Positions 16,832 to 27,022 of a DNA stretch of 64,000 nt are shown here, piece after piece. A model generated the notes under the pieces. The model was not told where the DNA came from and did no database searches. It worked only from the letters and a program-made list of their open reading frames with translations. Position 1 is the stretch's first letter. Each line of letters starts with the position of its first letter. The position numbers and the translations under genes were made by a program. Source of the stretch: Paracoccus albicereus (GTDB taxonomy: Bacteria; Pseudomonadota; Alphaproteobacteria; Rhodobacterales; Rhodobacteraceae); assembly GCF_024359525.1 (NCBI RefSeq), contig NZ_JAKZEU010000003.1, positions 292,701 to 356,700 of the forward strand. The letters are read 5' to 3'.

Positions 16832-18039
16832 GCGAACCGCGCCGGCGACAGCGCTTCGGAACCCGTTGCGCCGTCGATCTGCTCGGCCAGCATCTCGCCC
16901 GTCACGGGGCCCAGCGTGAAGCCCTGATGCCCGTGACCGAAATTTGCCCACAATCCCGGTTGGCCCGGCACCGCTCCGATCACCGGCAGCATGTCGGGCA
17001 TGCAGGGTCGCTGCCCCGTCCACGGCGTATGCTCGATCGGCGCGCCCAAATCGAACAGCGCCCGTGCCGCCGCCTCGCCCCGCGCCAATTGCGGGGGTGC
17101 TGGGTGCGGCACCGGACGCAGATCTGCGGCTGTCGCAATGCGCAATCCTTGGCGCATCGGTGACATGACGACGGCATTGCCGGTATCGAACATGGGCCGC
17201 AGCGGCGGGTTCGGGATCTCGTAATGACGATGGTAGCCGCGCTTCAGCACCATCGGCACGCGCAGCCCGAACCGGCGCAGGATCGTCGGCGACCATGGCC
17301 CCATCGCGACGACGACATGCTGTCCACCATGGTTGCCCGCACGCCAGCCCGCACCCTCCTTTCGAATGTCCGACGCATCTGCTATTGTGATCTGCCCACC
17401 CCGGTCCACGAAAAGGGCGGCATAGGCGGAAACCAGACCGCCCGGATCGATGCAGGACCAACTGTCCGGCCACATCACCGCCCCAGCCAGCCGCTCGCGC
17501 AGGGCAGGCTCCAGCGCGGCGAGGTCGTTGCTATCCAATACCTTGGACCAGACGCCGTAGGTTTTCCGCAGCCGTTCCGCCTGCGCCGCCCCAGCCTCGA
17601 GCGTCGCGTCGCTCCGATAAAGTTCCAGCCAGCCGCTGCGGCGCACCAGATCCTCGGCCCCGGACGCGCCGATCAGTGCGTCATGCGCGCGCGCCGCGCC
17701 GGCGATCAATCCCGCATAGACGCGGCTTGCGCGGCCATGCGGACCCCGCCGCGAATTCCAGGCATACAGCATCAACGCACGCGCGGACCCCGTCAGCCCG
17801 CGCGCGGAATATCGCACTTCGGGGTGGCGACCCATCGCGATCCCGATCAGGTCGGCCAGCCCCAACGGCATCGCGTAGGGCTCGACCGCCTCGGACTGGA
17901 TGATACCGGCATTGCCATAGCTGGTCTCGCGACCAGGCTCGGTCCGGTCGATCAGGGTCACCGCGTGGCCTCGCGCCTGCAGCGACAGGGCGGTCGAGAC
18001 GCCGACCATTCCCGCACCAAGAACGAGGCACTCTGCCAT
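16828..18039 (-). CDS. FAD-dependent D-amino acid dehydrogenase-like oxidoreductase
   Basis: A 403-aa flavoprotein of the DadA/glycine oxidase family. The dinucleotide-binding GAGMVGVSTAL is at residues 8-18, DRTEPG follows, and the C-terminal FAD motif is NFGHGHQGFTLGPVTG. DadA oxidises D-amino acids, but relatives accept many amines and the substrate cannot be read here. The start ATG overlaps the stop of the colC/fcl-like gene (TGATG), so it is translated with the nucleotide-sugar operon, an unusual partner. Confidence 0.85.
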   Translation of the reverse strand: MAECLVLGAGMVGVSTALSLQARGHAVTLIDRTEPGRETSYGNAGIIQSEAVEPYAMPLGLADLIGIAMGRHPEVRYSARGLTGSARALMLYAWNSRRGPHGRASRVYAGLIAGAARAHDALIGASGAEDLVRRSGWLELYRSDATLEAGAAQAERLRKTYGVWSKVLDSNDLAALEPALRERLAGAVMWPDSWSCIDPGGLVSAYAALFVDRGGQITIADASDIRKEGAGWRAGNHGGQHVVVAMGPWSPTILRRFGLRVPMVLKRGYHRHYEIPNPPLRPMFDTGNAVVMSPMRQGLRIATAADLRPVPHPAPPQLARGEAAARALFDLGAPIEHTPWTGQRPCMPDMLPVIGAVPGQPGLWANFGHGHQGFTLGPVTGEMLAEQIDGATGSEALSPARFA

Positions 18040-18968
18040 CAGTTCACACGCCCCCGCTCGCAGGCCGCGACCGCTCGGCTCAGCGCGGCGGTCAGATCCT
18101 CGGGGGGTCGATAGCCGAACATCGCGGCGCGATCAGAAGAGATCAGCTTCGCGCTCATTCCTGCCGGGCGGGACAGATCGTGCGTGAAGGCGCCGTCGTA
18201 GCCCGCGACATCGGCGATCATGCGGTAGTAATCGTTCACCGCATGATCCCGGCCCGCGCCGACGTTGAGACAGTCGGGCAGCGTGGACAGGTCGGGCAGG
18301 ATGCGCAGCAGGAATCGGGCCAGATGATCGGCCTCCAGAAACTCGCGCCGCGCGTGCCCGTCGCCCCAGATCGTGACGCTGCCTGCGCCGTTGTCGCGCG
18401 CCTCCACGATCTTGGCGATCGCAGCCGCCACCAGATGCGCGCCGTGCGAGCCGAAATGGTCGTCGACGCCAAACAGGTTGCAGGGAATGATCGTCCGCCA
18501 CGCACGGCCTTTCGCTGCCGAGATCGCGGCGCACCGTTTGGCGCCGACGATCTTGGCCAGCGCATAGCCCTCGTTCGAGGGTTCGAGCGGCCCGGCCAAC
18601 AGATCCTCTTCCACCAGCGGCTGGCGGTGGTCGCGCGGATACATGCAACTCGACCCGATATAGATCAGACGACCAACACCCGCCGCATCGGCGGCGCTCA
18701 TCAACGCGTCATCAAGGCGCAAGTTGTCGATCAGGAACCCCTCCGGATCGTCCAGATTGGCCTGGATGCCGCCCACCCGTGCGGCGGAATGGATCACCGC
18801 GTCGACCCTATTCGCGTTAAACCAGGCCCGCAGCGCCGCACGATCCAGCAGGTCGAGATCCGCACGCGGCGGGGCCAGCAACTCCACCCCCGGAGCCTCG
18901 CGGGCGGCCTGTCGGATGATCGCGCGACCCAGAAGCCCGGTGCCGCCGGTCAGCAGAACCCGCATCAA
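18039..18968 (-). CDS. GDP-4-keto-6-deoxy sugar epimerase/reductase (ColC or GDP-L-fucose synthase)
   Basis: A 309-aa extended SDR protein. NAD(P) binding is GGTGLLGRAI, and the catalytic set is SSCMYP plus YALAK. This family performs 3,5-epimerisation and 4-reduction to GDP-L-fucose, or 5-epimerisation and reduction to GDP-L-colitose when a ColD enzyme acts first. The operon contains a ColD-like gene, so the ColC role is favoured, but sequence motifs alone do not separate the two. It overlaps manC by 4 bp (ATGA). Confidence 0.8.
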   Translation of the reverse strand: MMRVLLTGGTGLLGRAIIRQAAREAPGVELLAPPRADLDLLDRAALRAWFNANRVDAVIHSAARVGGIQANLDDPEGFLIDNLRLDDALMSAADAAGVGRLIYIGSSCMYPRDHRQPLVEEDLLAGPLEPSNEGYALAKIVGAKRCAAISAAKGRAWRTIIPCNLFGVDDHFGSHGAHLVAAAIAKIVEARDNGAGSVTIWGDGHARREFLEADHLARFLLRILPDLSTLPDCLNVGAGRDHAVNDYYRMIADVAGYDGAFTHDLSRPAGMSAKLISSDRAAMFGYRPPEDLTAALSRAVAACERGRVN

Positions 18969-20398
18969 TCCCTCGCGTAGACGTCTTCGTAGCGAATAAT
19001 GTCATCCTCGCCCAGATAGCTGCCGGTCTGCACCTCGATCAGCACCATCGGCACCTTGCCCGGATTCTCCATGCGGTGGACGGCGCCCAGAGGCACGTAG
19101 ATCGACTGGTTTTCCGTGACCAGCGTCACGCTGTCGTTCACGGTAACGCGCGCGGTGCCGCTGACCACCACCCAGTGCTCTGCCCGGTGGTGATGGCTTT
19201 GCAGCGACAGCGCCGCACCGGGCTTGACCACGATGCGCTTGACCTGAAAGCGGTCGGCCAACGCCAGCGTCTCGAACCAGCCCCAGGGACGGTGGTCGCG
19301 ACGGAATGCTTCGGCCTGCTTGGCGCCACGGCCCTTCAGCGCGGTGACGGCCTGCCGCACATCCTGCGCGCGGTTCATGTCGGCAACCAGGACGGCGTCG
19401 TTTGTGGCCACAACCATCACGTCGCGCAGGCCGATGCCGACGATCTGCATGTCGTCCTGTTCGGATCGGATCAGCACGTTGTCGCAATCGATCGCGGTCG
19501 AATGGACATCGGTGACGACGCCTCTTTCTGCCGGACGGTCGGCCTGCGCCTCACGCCAGACCGCGTCCCACCCGCCCAGATCGGACCAGCGCCCGTCAAA
19601 GCGCACGACCGCAAGATTGTCGGCCTTTTCCATCACCGCATAGTCGATGGATTCGTCGGGCAAGGCGTTCCACGGCTGGGGCGAGAGCCGCAGGAACCCG
19701 AGATCGGTCTTCGCCTCGGCCAACGCCGCTTCGACGCCATCAAGATATTGGGGCGCATGGTCGCGGAAGGCCGCGATCATCGTCGCGGCCGAGAACAGAA
19801 ATATCCCCGCGTTCCACAGGAAATCGCCGGCTTCCAGCATTTCGGCAGCGCGCCCGGCATCGGGCTTTTCGACAAAGCGCTTCAGCGGGCGCACAGCCCC
19901 TGTCCCCGCATCGCCGTCCAGTTCCAGATAGCCATAGCCGGTCTCTGGCCGGTCGGGCGTGATGCCGAAGGTCACGATCTTGCCTGCCCGCGCCGGCCCC
20001 GACCCTGCCTTGACCGCGGCGCGAAACGCCTGCGCATCGGGAATGACATGATCAGACGGGGCGACCAGCAGCAGCCGGTCGGGATCGTCCTGCACCACCA
20101 TCAGCGCGGCAGCAAGGATCGCGGGCGCAGTGTTGCGGCCGGACGGCTCGATCACGATCGCCCCCGGTTCCTGGCCGATCTGATCAAGCTGTTCGGCCAC
20201 GATGAAACGAAAATCGGCGTTCGTCATCACGATCGGTGCCGCGAAGTCCGCGCCCGACAAGCGGCGGGCAGAGGCCTGAAACAACGTCTCGTCGCCGGTC
20301 AGGTGCGCGAACTGCTTCGGAAAGCTCTTGCGGGACACCGGCCACAGCCTGGTGCCCGAGCCGCCTGCCATCAGCACGGGGGTGATCTTTTCGCTCAT
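18965..20398 (-). CDS. manC: Mannose-1-phosphate guanylyltransferase / mannose-6-phosphate isomerase
   Basis: A bifunctional enzyme of 477 aa that supplies GDP-mannose. The N-terminal nucleotidyltransferase has MAGGSGTRLWPVSR (about 10-23) and KRFVEKPD. The C-terminal cupin (about 350-477) has RPWGWFE and the metal-binding QSHHHRAEHWVV region of type II phosphomannose isomerase. It lies directly after gmd (adjacent codons) and before the ColC-like gene, in the order the pathway needs. Confidence 0.95.
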   Translation of the reverse strand: MSEKITPVLMAGGSGTRLWPVSRKSFPKQFAHLTGDETLFQASARRLSGADFAAPIVMTNADFRFIVAEQLDQIGQEPGAIVIEPSGRNTAPAILAAALMVVQDDPDRLLLVAPSDHVIPDAQAFRAAVKAGSGPARAGKIVTFGITPDRPETGYGYLELDGDAGTGAVRPLKRFVEKPDAGRAAEMLEAGDFLWNAGIFLFSAATMIAAFRDHAPQYLDGVEAALAEAKTDLGFLRLSPQPWNALPDESIDYAVMEKADNLAVVRFDGRWSDLGGWDAVWREAQADRPAERGVVTDVHSTAIDCDNVLIRSEQDDMQIVGIGLRDVMVVATNDAVLVADMNRAQDVRQAVTALKGRGAKQAEAFRRDHRPWGWFETLALADRFQVKRIVVKPGAALSLQSHHHRAEHWVVVSGTARVTVNDSVTLVTENQSIYVPLGAVHRMENPGKVPMVLIEVQTGSYLGEDDIIRYEDVYARD

Positions 20399-21469
20399 TC
20401 AGACGACTCCGTAAGCGCGGCGCGCAAGCGCCTCGTTCTGCAACAGGCGCAGGTCTTCGGCGACCATTTCGGCCACCAGACCCGCAAAATCGGTGCGGTG
20501 ACGCCACCCGAGCGCCGCGCGGGCGCGCGACGGGTCGCCCATCAGGACAGGCACCTCTGTCGGACGCAGATAGACCGGGTCGAGCGAGACAAGCTCGCGC
20601 CCGCTTTCCGCATCGACACCACGTTCTTCAGCCCCCTCGCCCCGCCATTCCAGCGTCACCCCGGTCTCGGCAAAGGCGCGGCTGCACAGGTCGCGCACCG
20701 AATGTGTCTCGCCGGTGGCCAGGACGTAATCTCCGGGGTGGTCCTGCTGCAGCATCAGCCACATTCCTTCGACGTAGTCGCGCGCATGGCCCCAGTCCCG
20801 ACGGGCATCGAGATTGCCGAGATACAGTTTCTCCTGCAATCCAAGACTGATGGCCGCTGCCGCCCTTGTCACCTTGCGGGTGACGAAGGTCTCGCCCCGA
20901 CGCGGACTTTCGTGATTGAACAGGATGCCGTTGCTAGCGTGAATGCCATAGGCCTCGCGGTAGTTCACCACGGTCCAGTAGCCGAACAGCTTCGCCGCCG
21001 CATAGGGCGAGCGCGGCTGAAACGGGCTCTCTTCGGTCAGCGGGCCATCCTGAAGCCCGCCATACAGTTCCGAGGACGACGCCTGATAGAAGCGCGTGGA
21101 ATCCGCCAGCCCCAGCAGCCGGATCGCCTCCAGCAGCCGCAGCGTGCCCATCCCGTCCACGTCCGCGGTGTATTCGGGCATGTCGAAACTGACCCGGACA
21201 TGGGACTGCGCGGCCAGATTGTAGATTTCGTCAGGTCGAATCTCCGCGATTTGGCGCATCAGCCCGCCCGCGTCGGTCATGTCGCCGAAATGCAGGTGAA
21301 AGCGGCTGCCTGAATGAGGAGCGATCTGCAGGTGATCAACGCGCGCGGTGTTGAAGCTGGACGACCGACGCTTGATGCCGTGAACATCATATCCCTTGGC
21401 CAGCAGGAATTCGGCAAGATAGCTGCCGTCCTGACCCGTGACCCCAGTGATGAGCGCCGTTTTCGCCAT
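20399..21469 (-). CDS. gmd: GDP-mannose 4,6-dehydratase
   Basis: Converts GDP-mannose to GDP-4-keto-6-deoxymannose. The product is 356 aa, with [15 protein letters not shown] (NADP site), the family marker [11 protein letters not shown], the catalytic SSSELYG and YAAAK, and [15 protein letters not shown]. It begins 5 bp after the upstream aminotransferase-like gene and abuts manC. The product is the branch point for fucose, colitose, rhamnose and perosamine. Confidence 0.96.
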   Translation of the reverse strand: MAKTALITGVTGQDGSYLAEFLLAKGYDVHGIKRRSSSFNTARVDHLQIAPHSGSRFHLHFGDMTDAGGLMRQIAEIRPDEIYNLAAQSHVRVSFDMPEYTADVDGMGTLRLLEAIRLLGLADSTRFYQASSSELYGGLQDGPLTEESPFQPRSPYAAAKLFGYWTVVNYREAYGIHASNGILFNHESPRRGETFVTRKVTRAAAAISLGLQEKLYLGNLDARRDWGHARDYVEGMWLMLQQDHPGDYVLATGETHSVRDLCSRAFAETGVTLEWRGEGAEERGVDAESGRELVSLDPVYLRPTEVPVLMGDPSRARAALGWRHRTDFAGLVAEMVAEDLRLLQNEALARRAYGVV

Positions 21470-21474
21470 GCTCT

Positions 21475-22659
21475 TCAGTAACGGTCCGCGACCGTCTGCA
21501 CCACCTCGCGCAGGCGCGCGAGCTGCGGGGCGATGTCAAAGTGATGATTGCCGGTGAACAGCCCCTCGGCGTCGATCCGATCTGCGGCCGCCATACCGGA
21601 CGCCACGTCGTGATCCAGATGCGCAATCACTGGGTTGTTCAGGAAATTGCCCGCAACGATCGGCCGGCACTCGATCTCTGCCTCGGCCAAGGCCGCGACC
21701 AGCTCGCGACGACGCCCGGCCAGTCGCCCCTTCAGCACCATCGCAAAACCGAACCACGAGGATTCGCCGGTCTCGTGCTGGATGTCGAGGTCATCAAGTC
21801 CGCCGAAATCGCGCTGGAAGATCGCGCCGTTGGCCCTCCGCGCGGAAATCAGGTCAGGCAGCTTTTCAAGCTGCGGCAGACCCAACGCGCCCTCCATCTC
21901 CAGCGGGCGCAGATTGTAGCCCGGCAGGACGAAGCGAAACTGGGCCACGAACGGATCAGGATCGACCGGCAGATGCGTGTCGGCCGGCAGATCGCGGGTC
22001 CAGCCATGCGCGCGCAGGCTTAGCATCGTATCGGCAAGGCGGCGGTCATTCGTCACCACCATCCCGCCTTCCATGGTGCAGATATGGTGCGAAAAGAAGC
22101 TGCTGTAGGTCCCGAACAGCCCGAACGTCCCGGCCTGCTGACCGTTCAGCGTCGCGCCGAGGGATTCACAATTGTCCTCCAGCAGCAGGATCCCCGCCTG
22201 ATCGCAGACCGCCTTCAGCCTGCTCAGCGCGGCCGGATTCCCGAGCAGGTTCACCGCAAGGACAGCACGGGTGCGGCGCGTGATTGCCTGCGCCGCGAGG
22301 TCCGGGTCGATGTTCAGCGTCGCCCCGTCAACGTCGACGAAGCGCAGCCGCAACCCCAACTGGCTGACCGGGAAATATGTCGTGGACCAGCTGACCGCGG
22401 GCACGATGATCTCGTCGCCCTTCTGCCAGCGGAAATCGGGGTGATACATCGCGCCGGCCAGCGCGAGCAGGTTCGCGGCCGAGCCTGACGACGTCATGAT
22501 CGCGTGATCCGCGCCGACATGGGCGGCGAACGCCTCTTCGAACGCGCGAACCTTCGGACCCATCGTGAACCGGCCCGACCGGATCACGCCCTGCAGAGCC
22601 GCTTCCTCGGCGGCATCCCAGGTCGAGCTGGCGAGCGGATAGAACAACGGCTCCCTCAC
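21475..22659 (-). CDS. colD: GDP-4-keto-6-deoxy-D-mannose 3-dehydratase (ColD-like)
   Basis: A PLP-dependent protein (394 aa) of the DegT/DnrJ/StrS fold. The site where sugar aminotransferases carry the Schiff-base lysine reads [10 protein letters not shown] (about 190-199), with His in place of Lys. That substitution is the hallmark of the 3-dehydratases ColD and RfbH, which remove the C3 hydroxyl. Gmd and ManC next door make the GDP-linked substrate, which favours ColD. The start is the GTG at 22659 with AGGA 7 nt upstream. First gene of the five-gene operon. Confidence 0.83.
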   Translation of the reverse strand: MREPLFYPLASSTWDAAEEAALQGVIRSGRFTMGPKVRAFEEAFAAHVGADHAIMTSSGSAANLLALAGAMYHPDFRWQKGDEIIVPAVSWSTTYFPVSQLGLRLRFVDVDGATLNIDPDLAAQAITRRTRAVLAVNLLGNPAALSRLKAVCDQAGILLLEDNCESLGATLNGQQAGTFGLFGTYSSFFSHHICTMEGGMVVTNDRRLADTMLSLRAHGWTRDLPADTHLPVDPDPFVAQFRFVLPGYNLRPLEMEGALGLPQLEKLPDLISARRANGAIFQRDFGGLDDLDIQHETGESSWFGFAMVLKGRLAGRRRELVAALAEAEIECRPIVAGNFLNNPVIAHLDHDVASGMAAADRIDAEGLFTGNHHFDIAPQLARLREVVQTVADRY

Positions 22660-22710
22660 AGGTTGTTCCTGCGAGCGATAATGGAAACGGCACCCTACGC
22701 CAAGCGCCGG

Positions 22711-23997
22711 TCAGACCGCCGTCGGTTTCATCGGCTTTCCCGCCACATAGGTCTGCGCAACGGCGCGGTCGTCACCCATGATCTGCAGGATGAACAATTC
22801 CTCGGCCAGCGTTTCGGCGCGTTCCATCCGCAGTGCCATCGCGGGTGTCGCACGCGCATCCAGCACCACAAGATCGGCATCGCTGCCGGGGGCAAGCGTA
22901 CCGATGCGATCCTCCATCCCCAAAGTGATCGCATTGCCGCGCGTTGCCCAGTGGAAGGCCGCCAGCGGGGTCAGCTTCTGCCCGAGCAATTGCAGAATCT
23001 TGTAGCCCTCGTTCAGCGTCTGCAGCATCGAATAGCTGGTCCCCCCACCGACATCGGTCGCGATACCCGCAGTAATTCCCGCCGCCCGCAGGCCGGCCGC
23101 GTCGAACAGGCCCGAGCCCAGAAACAGGTTCGACGTCGGGCAGAACACGGCACGGCTTCCGGTCTCGGCCATGCGCGCAATCTCGCGCGGCTCAAGGTGG
23201 ATCGAGTGGCCCAGCAGCGTGCGAGAGCTCAGCAGGCCGTGCGTGTCGTAGATGTCGAGATAGTCCCGCGCCTCTGGATAAAGGCTTAGCGTGTAAGCGA
23301 TCTCATCGCAATTCTCGCTCATGTGGGTCTGGATCAGGCAGTCCGAATGTTCCGCAGCCAATGTTCCGGCCGCCGAAAGCTGCTCGGGCGTCGAGGTGAT
23401 CGCGAACCGGGGGCTGATCGCGTATCGCTGACGCCCGCGCCCATGCCAGCGTTCGATCAGCGCCTTGCTGTCATCGTAGCCGCTTTGCGCCGTATCGTGC
23501 AGATCGTCACGGGCATTGCGGTCCATCATGACCTTGCCCGCGATCATCGCCATACCCTTCGCCTCGGCAGCCGAGAACAGGGCTTCGGCGCTTTCGGCGT
23601 GGACCGAGCAGAAGGCGACAGCGCTGGTCGTGCCATGCGCCGTCAGCAAGTCCAGGAACCGGCCCGCCATCGCTTGGGCATGGGCGGGATCGCCGTATTC
23701 GGCTTCCGCCGGGAAGGTATAGTGGTTCAACCAGTCAAGAAGCTGCGCGCCCCAGCTGGCAATGACCTGCACCTGCGGAAAATGGATATGCGGGTCGATG
23801 AAGCCCGGCAGGATTAGGTTCGGGCGGTGGTCGATCTCGGCCAGACCGTCCTCGCGCAGCGCGGTGTAGTCGCCGACGGCGCGAATGATGCCGTCCTCGA
23901 TCAGGATCGCCCCGTCTTCGAAAAAGCGGTGGCTATCCTCGGTTTCGGTCGGGTCGGCGTGGAAGTCGAGGACGCGGCCCCGGATCAGCTGTCGCAT
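22711..23997 (-). CDS. guaD: Guanine deaminase
   Basis: Deaminates guanine to xanthine. An amidohydrolase of 428 aa with the metal-binding PGFIDPHIHFPQ (about 60-71), a second His in QTHMSENCDE, HSIHLEPRE, and FCPTSNLFLGSGLF plus TDVGGGTSYSM, all typical of GuaD. It follows xdhABC and overlaps the xdhC stop by 13 bp, so guanine and xanthine oxidation steps are produced together. Confidence 0.95.
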   Translation of the reverse strand: MRQLIRGRVLDFHADPTETEDSHRFFEDGAILIEDGIIRAVGDYTALREDGLAEIDHRPNLILPGFIDPHIHFPQVQVIASWGAQLLDWLNHYTFPAEAEYGDPAHAQAMAGRFLDLLTAHGTTSAVAFCSVHAESAEALFSAAEAKGMAMIAGKVMMDRNARDDLHDTAQSGYDDSKALIERWHGRGRQRYAISPRFAITSTPEQLSAAGTLAAEHSDCLIQTHMSENCDEIAYTLSLYPEARDYLDIYDTHGLLSSRTLLGHSIHLEPREIARMAETGSRAVFCPTSNLFLGSGLFDAAGLRAAGITAGIATDVGGGTSYSMLQTLNEGYKILQLLGQKLTPLAAFHWATRGNAITLGMEDRIGTLAPGSDADLVVLDARATPAMALRMERAETLAEELFILQIMGDDRAVAQTYVAGKPMKPTAV

Positions 23998-24719
23998 GGG
24001 TGTTTCTGTTCTTGGGAAATCAGGGCGCCGATCACCTCGGTCGCGGTGAACGCGGCGATGATGGCGGGGCGTTTGTCGCCAGTCGCGTTCGCGCCGATCG
24101 GGCAGATCAGGCGCGCGGGGTCGATCCCGTGCGAGGCCGCGAAGCGAGTGAATTGCGCGCGTTTCGTGGCACTGCCGATCATGCCGACATAGGACAGATC
24201 AGGCCTCGCCAGCGCTTCCGCCGCCAGCAGAAAGTCCAGCGCGTGATCGTGGGTCAGGATGACGATGGCGCTTCCGGGTCGCGCGGCCCTGATTTGGGCC
24301 TCGGGCAGCGGTGTCAGGCGTGTCGTGATACCCGGCACAGCAAGCGCAAGCTCTTCGGCGCGCTGGTCGATCAGCATCGTGTTCACCGGCAGCGGCTGCG
24401 CGATCTGCGCCAGCGCGCGACCGACATGACCGGCCCCGAAAATCAGCAGGTCCGGGTGGGCCACCGGGGTCGCGGCTTCTCGGTCAAGCTGCAACAGGAC
24501 ACGCCCGCCACAGCACTGCCCGTTTTCTGGACCCAAAGGCACATCCATCTGCGCTTTTGCCTCGCCCGAGGCCAGCATCTGTCGCGCCCGGTCGATGGCC
24601 ATGTATTCCAGCTGCCCGCCCCCGATCGTTCCGGTCACGTGACCCGCGCCGACCATCATCTCGGCCCCAGCCTCGCGCGGGGTGGACCCGCGGGCCGATA
24701 TGACCCGAACGCGGATCAT
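23985..24719 (-). CDS. xdhC: Xanthine dehydrogenase accessory protein XdhC
   Basis: Delivers sulfurated molybdenum cofactor to XdhB. The product is 244 aa with the N-terminal ISARGSTPREAGAEM, TIGGGQLEY, and a Rossmann-like C-terminal part (IFGAGHVGRALAQ, THDHALDF, YVGMIGSATKR). The start is the ATG at 24719, overlapping the xdhB stop (ATGA). Longer in-frame extensions upstream are not conserved. Confidence 0.95.
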   Translation of the reverse strand: MIRVRVISARGSTPREAGAEMMVGAGHVTGTIGGGQLEYMAIDRARQMLASGEAKAQMDVPLGPENGQCCGGRVLLQLDREAATPVAHPDLLIFGAGHVGRALAQIAQPLPVNTMLIDQRAEELALAVPGITTRLTPLPEAQIRAARPGSAIVILTHDHALDFLLAAEALARPDLSYVGMIGSATKRAQFTRFAASHGIDPARLICPIGANATGDKRPAIIAAFTATEVIGALISQEQKHPCDS

Positions 24720-27022
24720 CGTTTCAGCCGCTCCACCGCCATCAGCACGCGCTCGGGCGTCGCGGGCGCGTCGATCCGGGCCGGCTCTCGATAATCCGCC
24801 ATCGAAGCGACCGCCATGTTGATCGCCTCGAAGACCGAGATTCCAAGCATGAACGGCGGCTCGCCCACGGCCTTGGACCGCTTGATGGTCCGCTCCGCGT
24901 TTTCGGACCAGTCCGCCAGCTTGACGTTGAAGATGCGCGGCCGGTCGGATGCGAGCGGAATCTTGTAGGTGGACGGTGCGTGCGTCTTCAGCTCGCCCTT
25001 CTCGTTCCACCACAATTCCTCTGTGGTCAGCCAGCCGGTGCCCTGCACGAAGGCGCCCTCGACCTGTCCCTTGTCGATGGCCGGGTTCAACGAGCGACCC
25101 ACATCATGCAGCACATCGGCACGGTCGATGATGTATTCACCGCTGAGCGTGTCGACCGACACCTCGGCCACAGCCGCGCCATAGGCGAAGTAGTAGAACG
25201 GCCGCCCCCGCCCGGTCGCGCGGTCCCAATGGATATCCGGCGTCTTGTAAAAGCCCGCCGCTGACAGGTGGATGCGGGCGGCATAGGCTGCGCCGATCAC
25301 CTCGGTCCAGGGAATGTCGCGGCCGCCGGCGCGGATATGGCCGGGCACGAAGCTGATCTCGTCGCGCGGCGCCTGCCAGCGTTCGGCGACGAACTCGACC
25401 AGCCGCGCCTTGATCTGCTCGGCCGCGTCCAAAGCCGCCATGCCGTTCAGGTCCGACCCCGAAGACGCCGCGGTAGCCGAGGTGTTCGGCACCTTTTCCG
25501 TCGTCGTGCGGGTGATCTTGATGCGCGACAGGTCGCACTGAAACGCCTCGGCCACCACCTGCGCGACCTTGGTATTCAGGCCCTGCCCCATTTCGGTCCC
25601 GCCGTGGTTCAACTGGATCGATCCGTCCGAATAGACATGCAGCAACGCGCCCGCCTGGTTGAAATGCGTGGCGGTGAAGCTGATCCCGAACTTGACCGGC
25701 GTGAGCGCGATACCCTTGCGGATCACGCCGCCCTTCGCGTTCCAGTCCAGCACTGCCTGACGGCGCGCGGCGTAGTCGCTGCTGGCCTCCAGCTCATCGA
25801 AGATGCGCGGCAGGATCTGATCCTTGACCTCCTGGTGATACGGGGTCAGCTGGCCGTTTTCGTAGAGGTTTGCCCTGCGGATCTCCAACGGATCCCGACC
25901 AAGCGCATAGGCGATCTCTTCGATCATCCGCTCGGCGACGATCACGCCCTGCGGCCCGCCGAAGCCACGGAATGCGGTGTTCGACACGGTGTTCGTGCGC
26001 ATCGGATGGCTGCTGACGCGGACGTCGGGGTAATAATAGGCGTTGTCGGCATGGAACAACGCGCGGTCGGTGACCGGGCCGCTGAGGTCCGCCGAAAAGC
26101 CGCAGCGGGCATACCAATCGCCATCAACGGCGAGGATCTTGCCGTCGTCGCCGTATCCGACCTCGTAATCCACGACGAAATCGTGGCGTTTGCCGGTTGC
26201 GGACATATCGTCGTCGCGGTCGGGGCGGATCTTCACCGCGCGGTTCCAGCGCTTTGCCGCGACGGCCGCGACGCAGGCGAAGAGGTTCATCTGCGTTTCC
26301 TTGCCGCCGAACCCGCCGCCCATCCGGCGCACGTTCACGACCACCGACGCACTCGGCACGCCCAGCACATGGGCGACCATGTGCTGCACCTCGGACGGGT
26401 GCTGGGTGGAAACGTTGATGACGACATCCTCGTCCTCGCCCGGGACAGCCATCGCGATCTGGCCTTCCAGGTAGAAGTGATCCTGCCCGCCAATCCCCAT
26501 GCGCCCCTTGAGTCGGTGCGGGGACGCGGCCAGCCCCTTGGCCGCATCGCCGCGACGCAAGGTCAGTGGATCGGTGACATAGCCCATGCCAGCGTCCTTC
26601 GCCGCGATCGGGTCCAGCGCATGGGGCAGCGCCTCGTAGTCGATCTCGGCCTTGGCCGCCGCGCGGCGCGCCTGGTCGCGGGTCTCGGCGATGACCGCGA
26701 AGATCGGCTGGCCCCAGAACTTCACCTCGCCCTCGGCGAAGACCGGGTCGTCCTTGTGGCCAGCGGGCGAAACGTCGTTCACGCCCGGCAGATCACTTGC
26801 TATCAGCACGCCGATCACGCCCGGCGCGGTGCGGACCGCATCGAGGTCCATCGAGGCGATGCGGCCATGCGCGCATTTCGACAGGCCCAGATAGGCGTGC
26901 AGCAACCCATGCGGCTCGGCCAGATCGTCGGTATAGTCGGCCCGGCCTGTGACATGCTTGATCGCGCTGTCGTGGATCGTGTCCTGATGCGCCAATCCGC
27001 TGATCTTGATGTCGTCCTTCAT
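24716..27022 (-). CDS. xdhB: Xanthine dehydrogenase molybdopterin-binding subunit
   Basis: The catalytic subunit (768 aa) that hydroxylates hypoxanthine and xanthine to urate. Visible are GGGFGGKETQ (cofactor loop, about 254-263), AFRGFGGPQG, GGTEMGQGLNTK and the C-terminal VGEPPFMLGISVFEAI, which carries the catalytic Glu. Complete length for the two-subunit bacterial enzyme. Overlaps xdhA and xdhC by 4 bp each. Confidence 0.96.
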   Translation of the reverse strand: MKDDIKISGLAHQDTIHDSAIKHVTGRADYTDDLAEPHGLLHAYLGLSKCAHGRIASMDLDAVRTAPGVIGVLIASDLPGVNDVSPAGHKDDPVFAEGEVKFWGQPIFAVIAETRDQARRAAAKAEIDYEALPHALDPIAAKDAGMGYVTDPLTLRRGDAAKGLAASPHRLKGRMGIGGQDHFYLEGQIAMAVPGEDEDVVINVSTQHPSEVQHMVAHVLGVPSASVVVNVRRMGGGFGGKETQMNLFACVAAVAAKRWNRAVKIRPDRDDDMSATGKRHDFVVDYEVGYGDDGKILAVDGDWYARCGFSADLSGPVTDRALFHADNAYYYPDVRVSSHPMRTNTVSNTAFRGFGGPQGVIVAERMIEEIAYALGRDPLEIRRANLYENGQLTPYHQEVKDQILPRIFDELEASSDYAARRQAVLDWNAKGGVIRKGIALTPVKFGISFTATHFNQAGALLHVYSDGSIQLNHGGTEMGQGLNTKVAQVVAEAFQCDLSRIKITRTTTEKVPNTSATAASSGSDLNGMAALDAAEQIKARLVEFVAERWQAPRDEISFVPGHIRAGGRDIPWTEVIGAAYAARIHLSAAGFYKTPDIHWDRATGRGRPFYYFAYGAAVAEVSVDTLSGEYIIDRADVLHDVGRSLNPAIDKGQVEGAFVQGTGWLTTEELWWNEKGELKTHAPSTYKIPLASDRPRIFNVKLADWSENAERTIKRSKAVGEPPFMLGISVFEAINMAVASMADYREPARIDAPATPERVLMAVERLKR

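Noticed and set aside
18039-21469. GDP-L-fucose pathway (gmd-fcl) as the end point
   Set aside because: A ColD-like dehydratase with His at the PLP-lysine site heads the operon, which points to colitose. Fucose remains a fallback if that enzyme is inactive.
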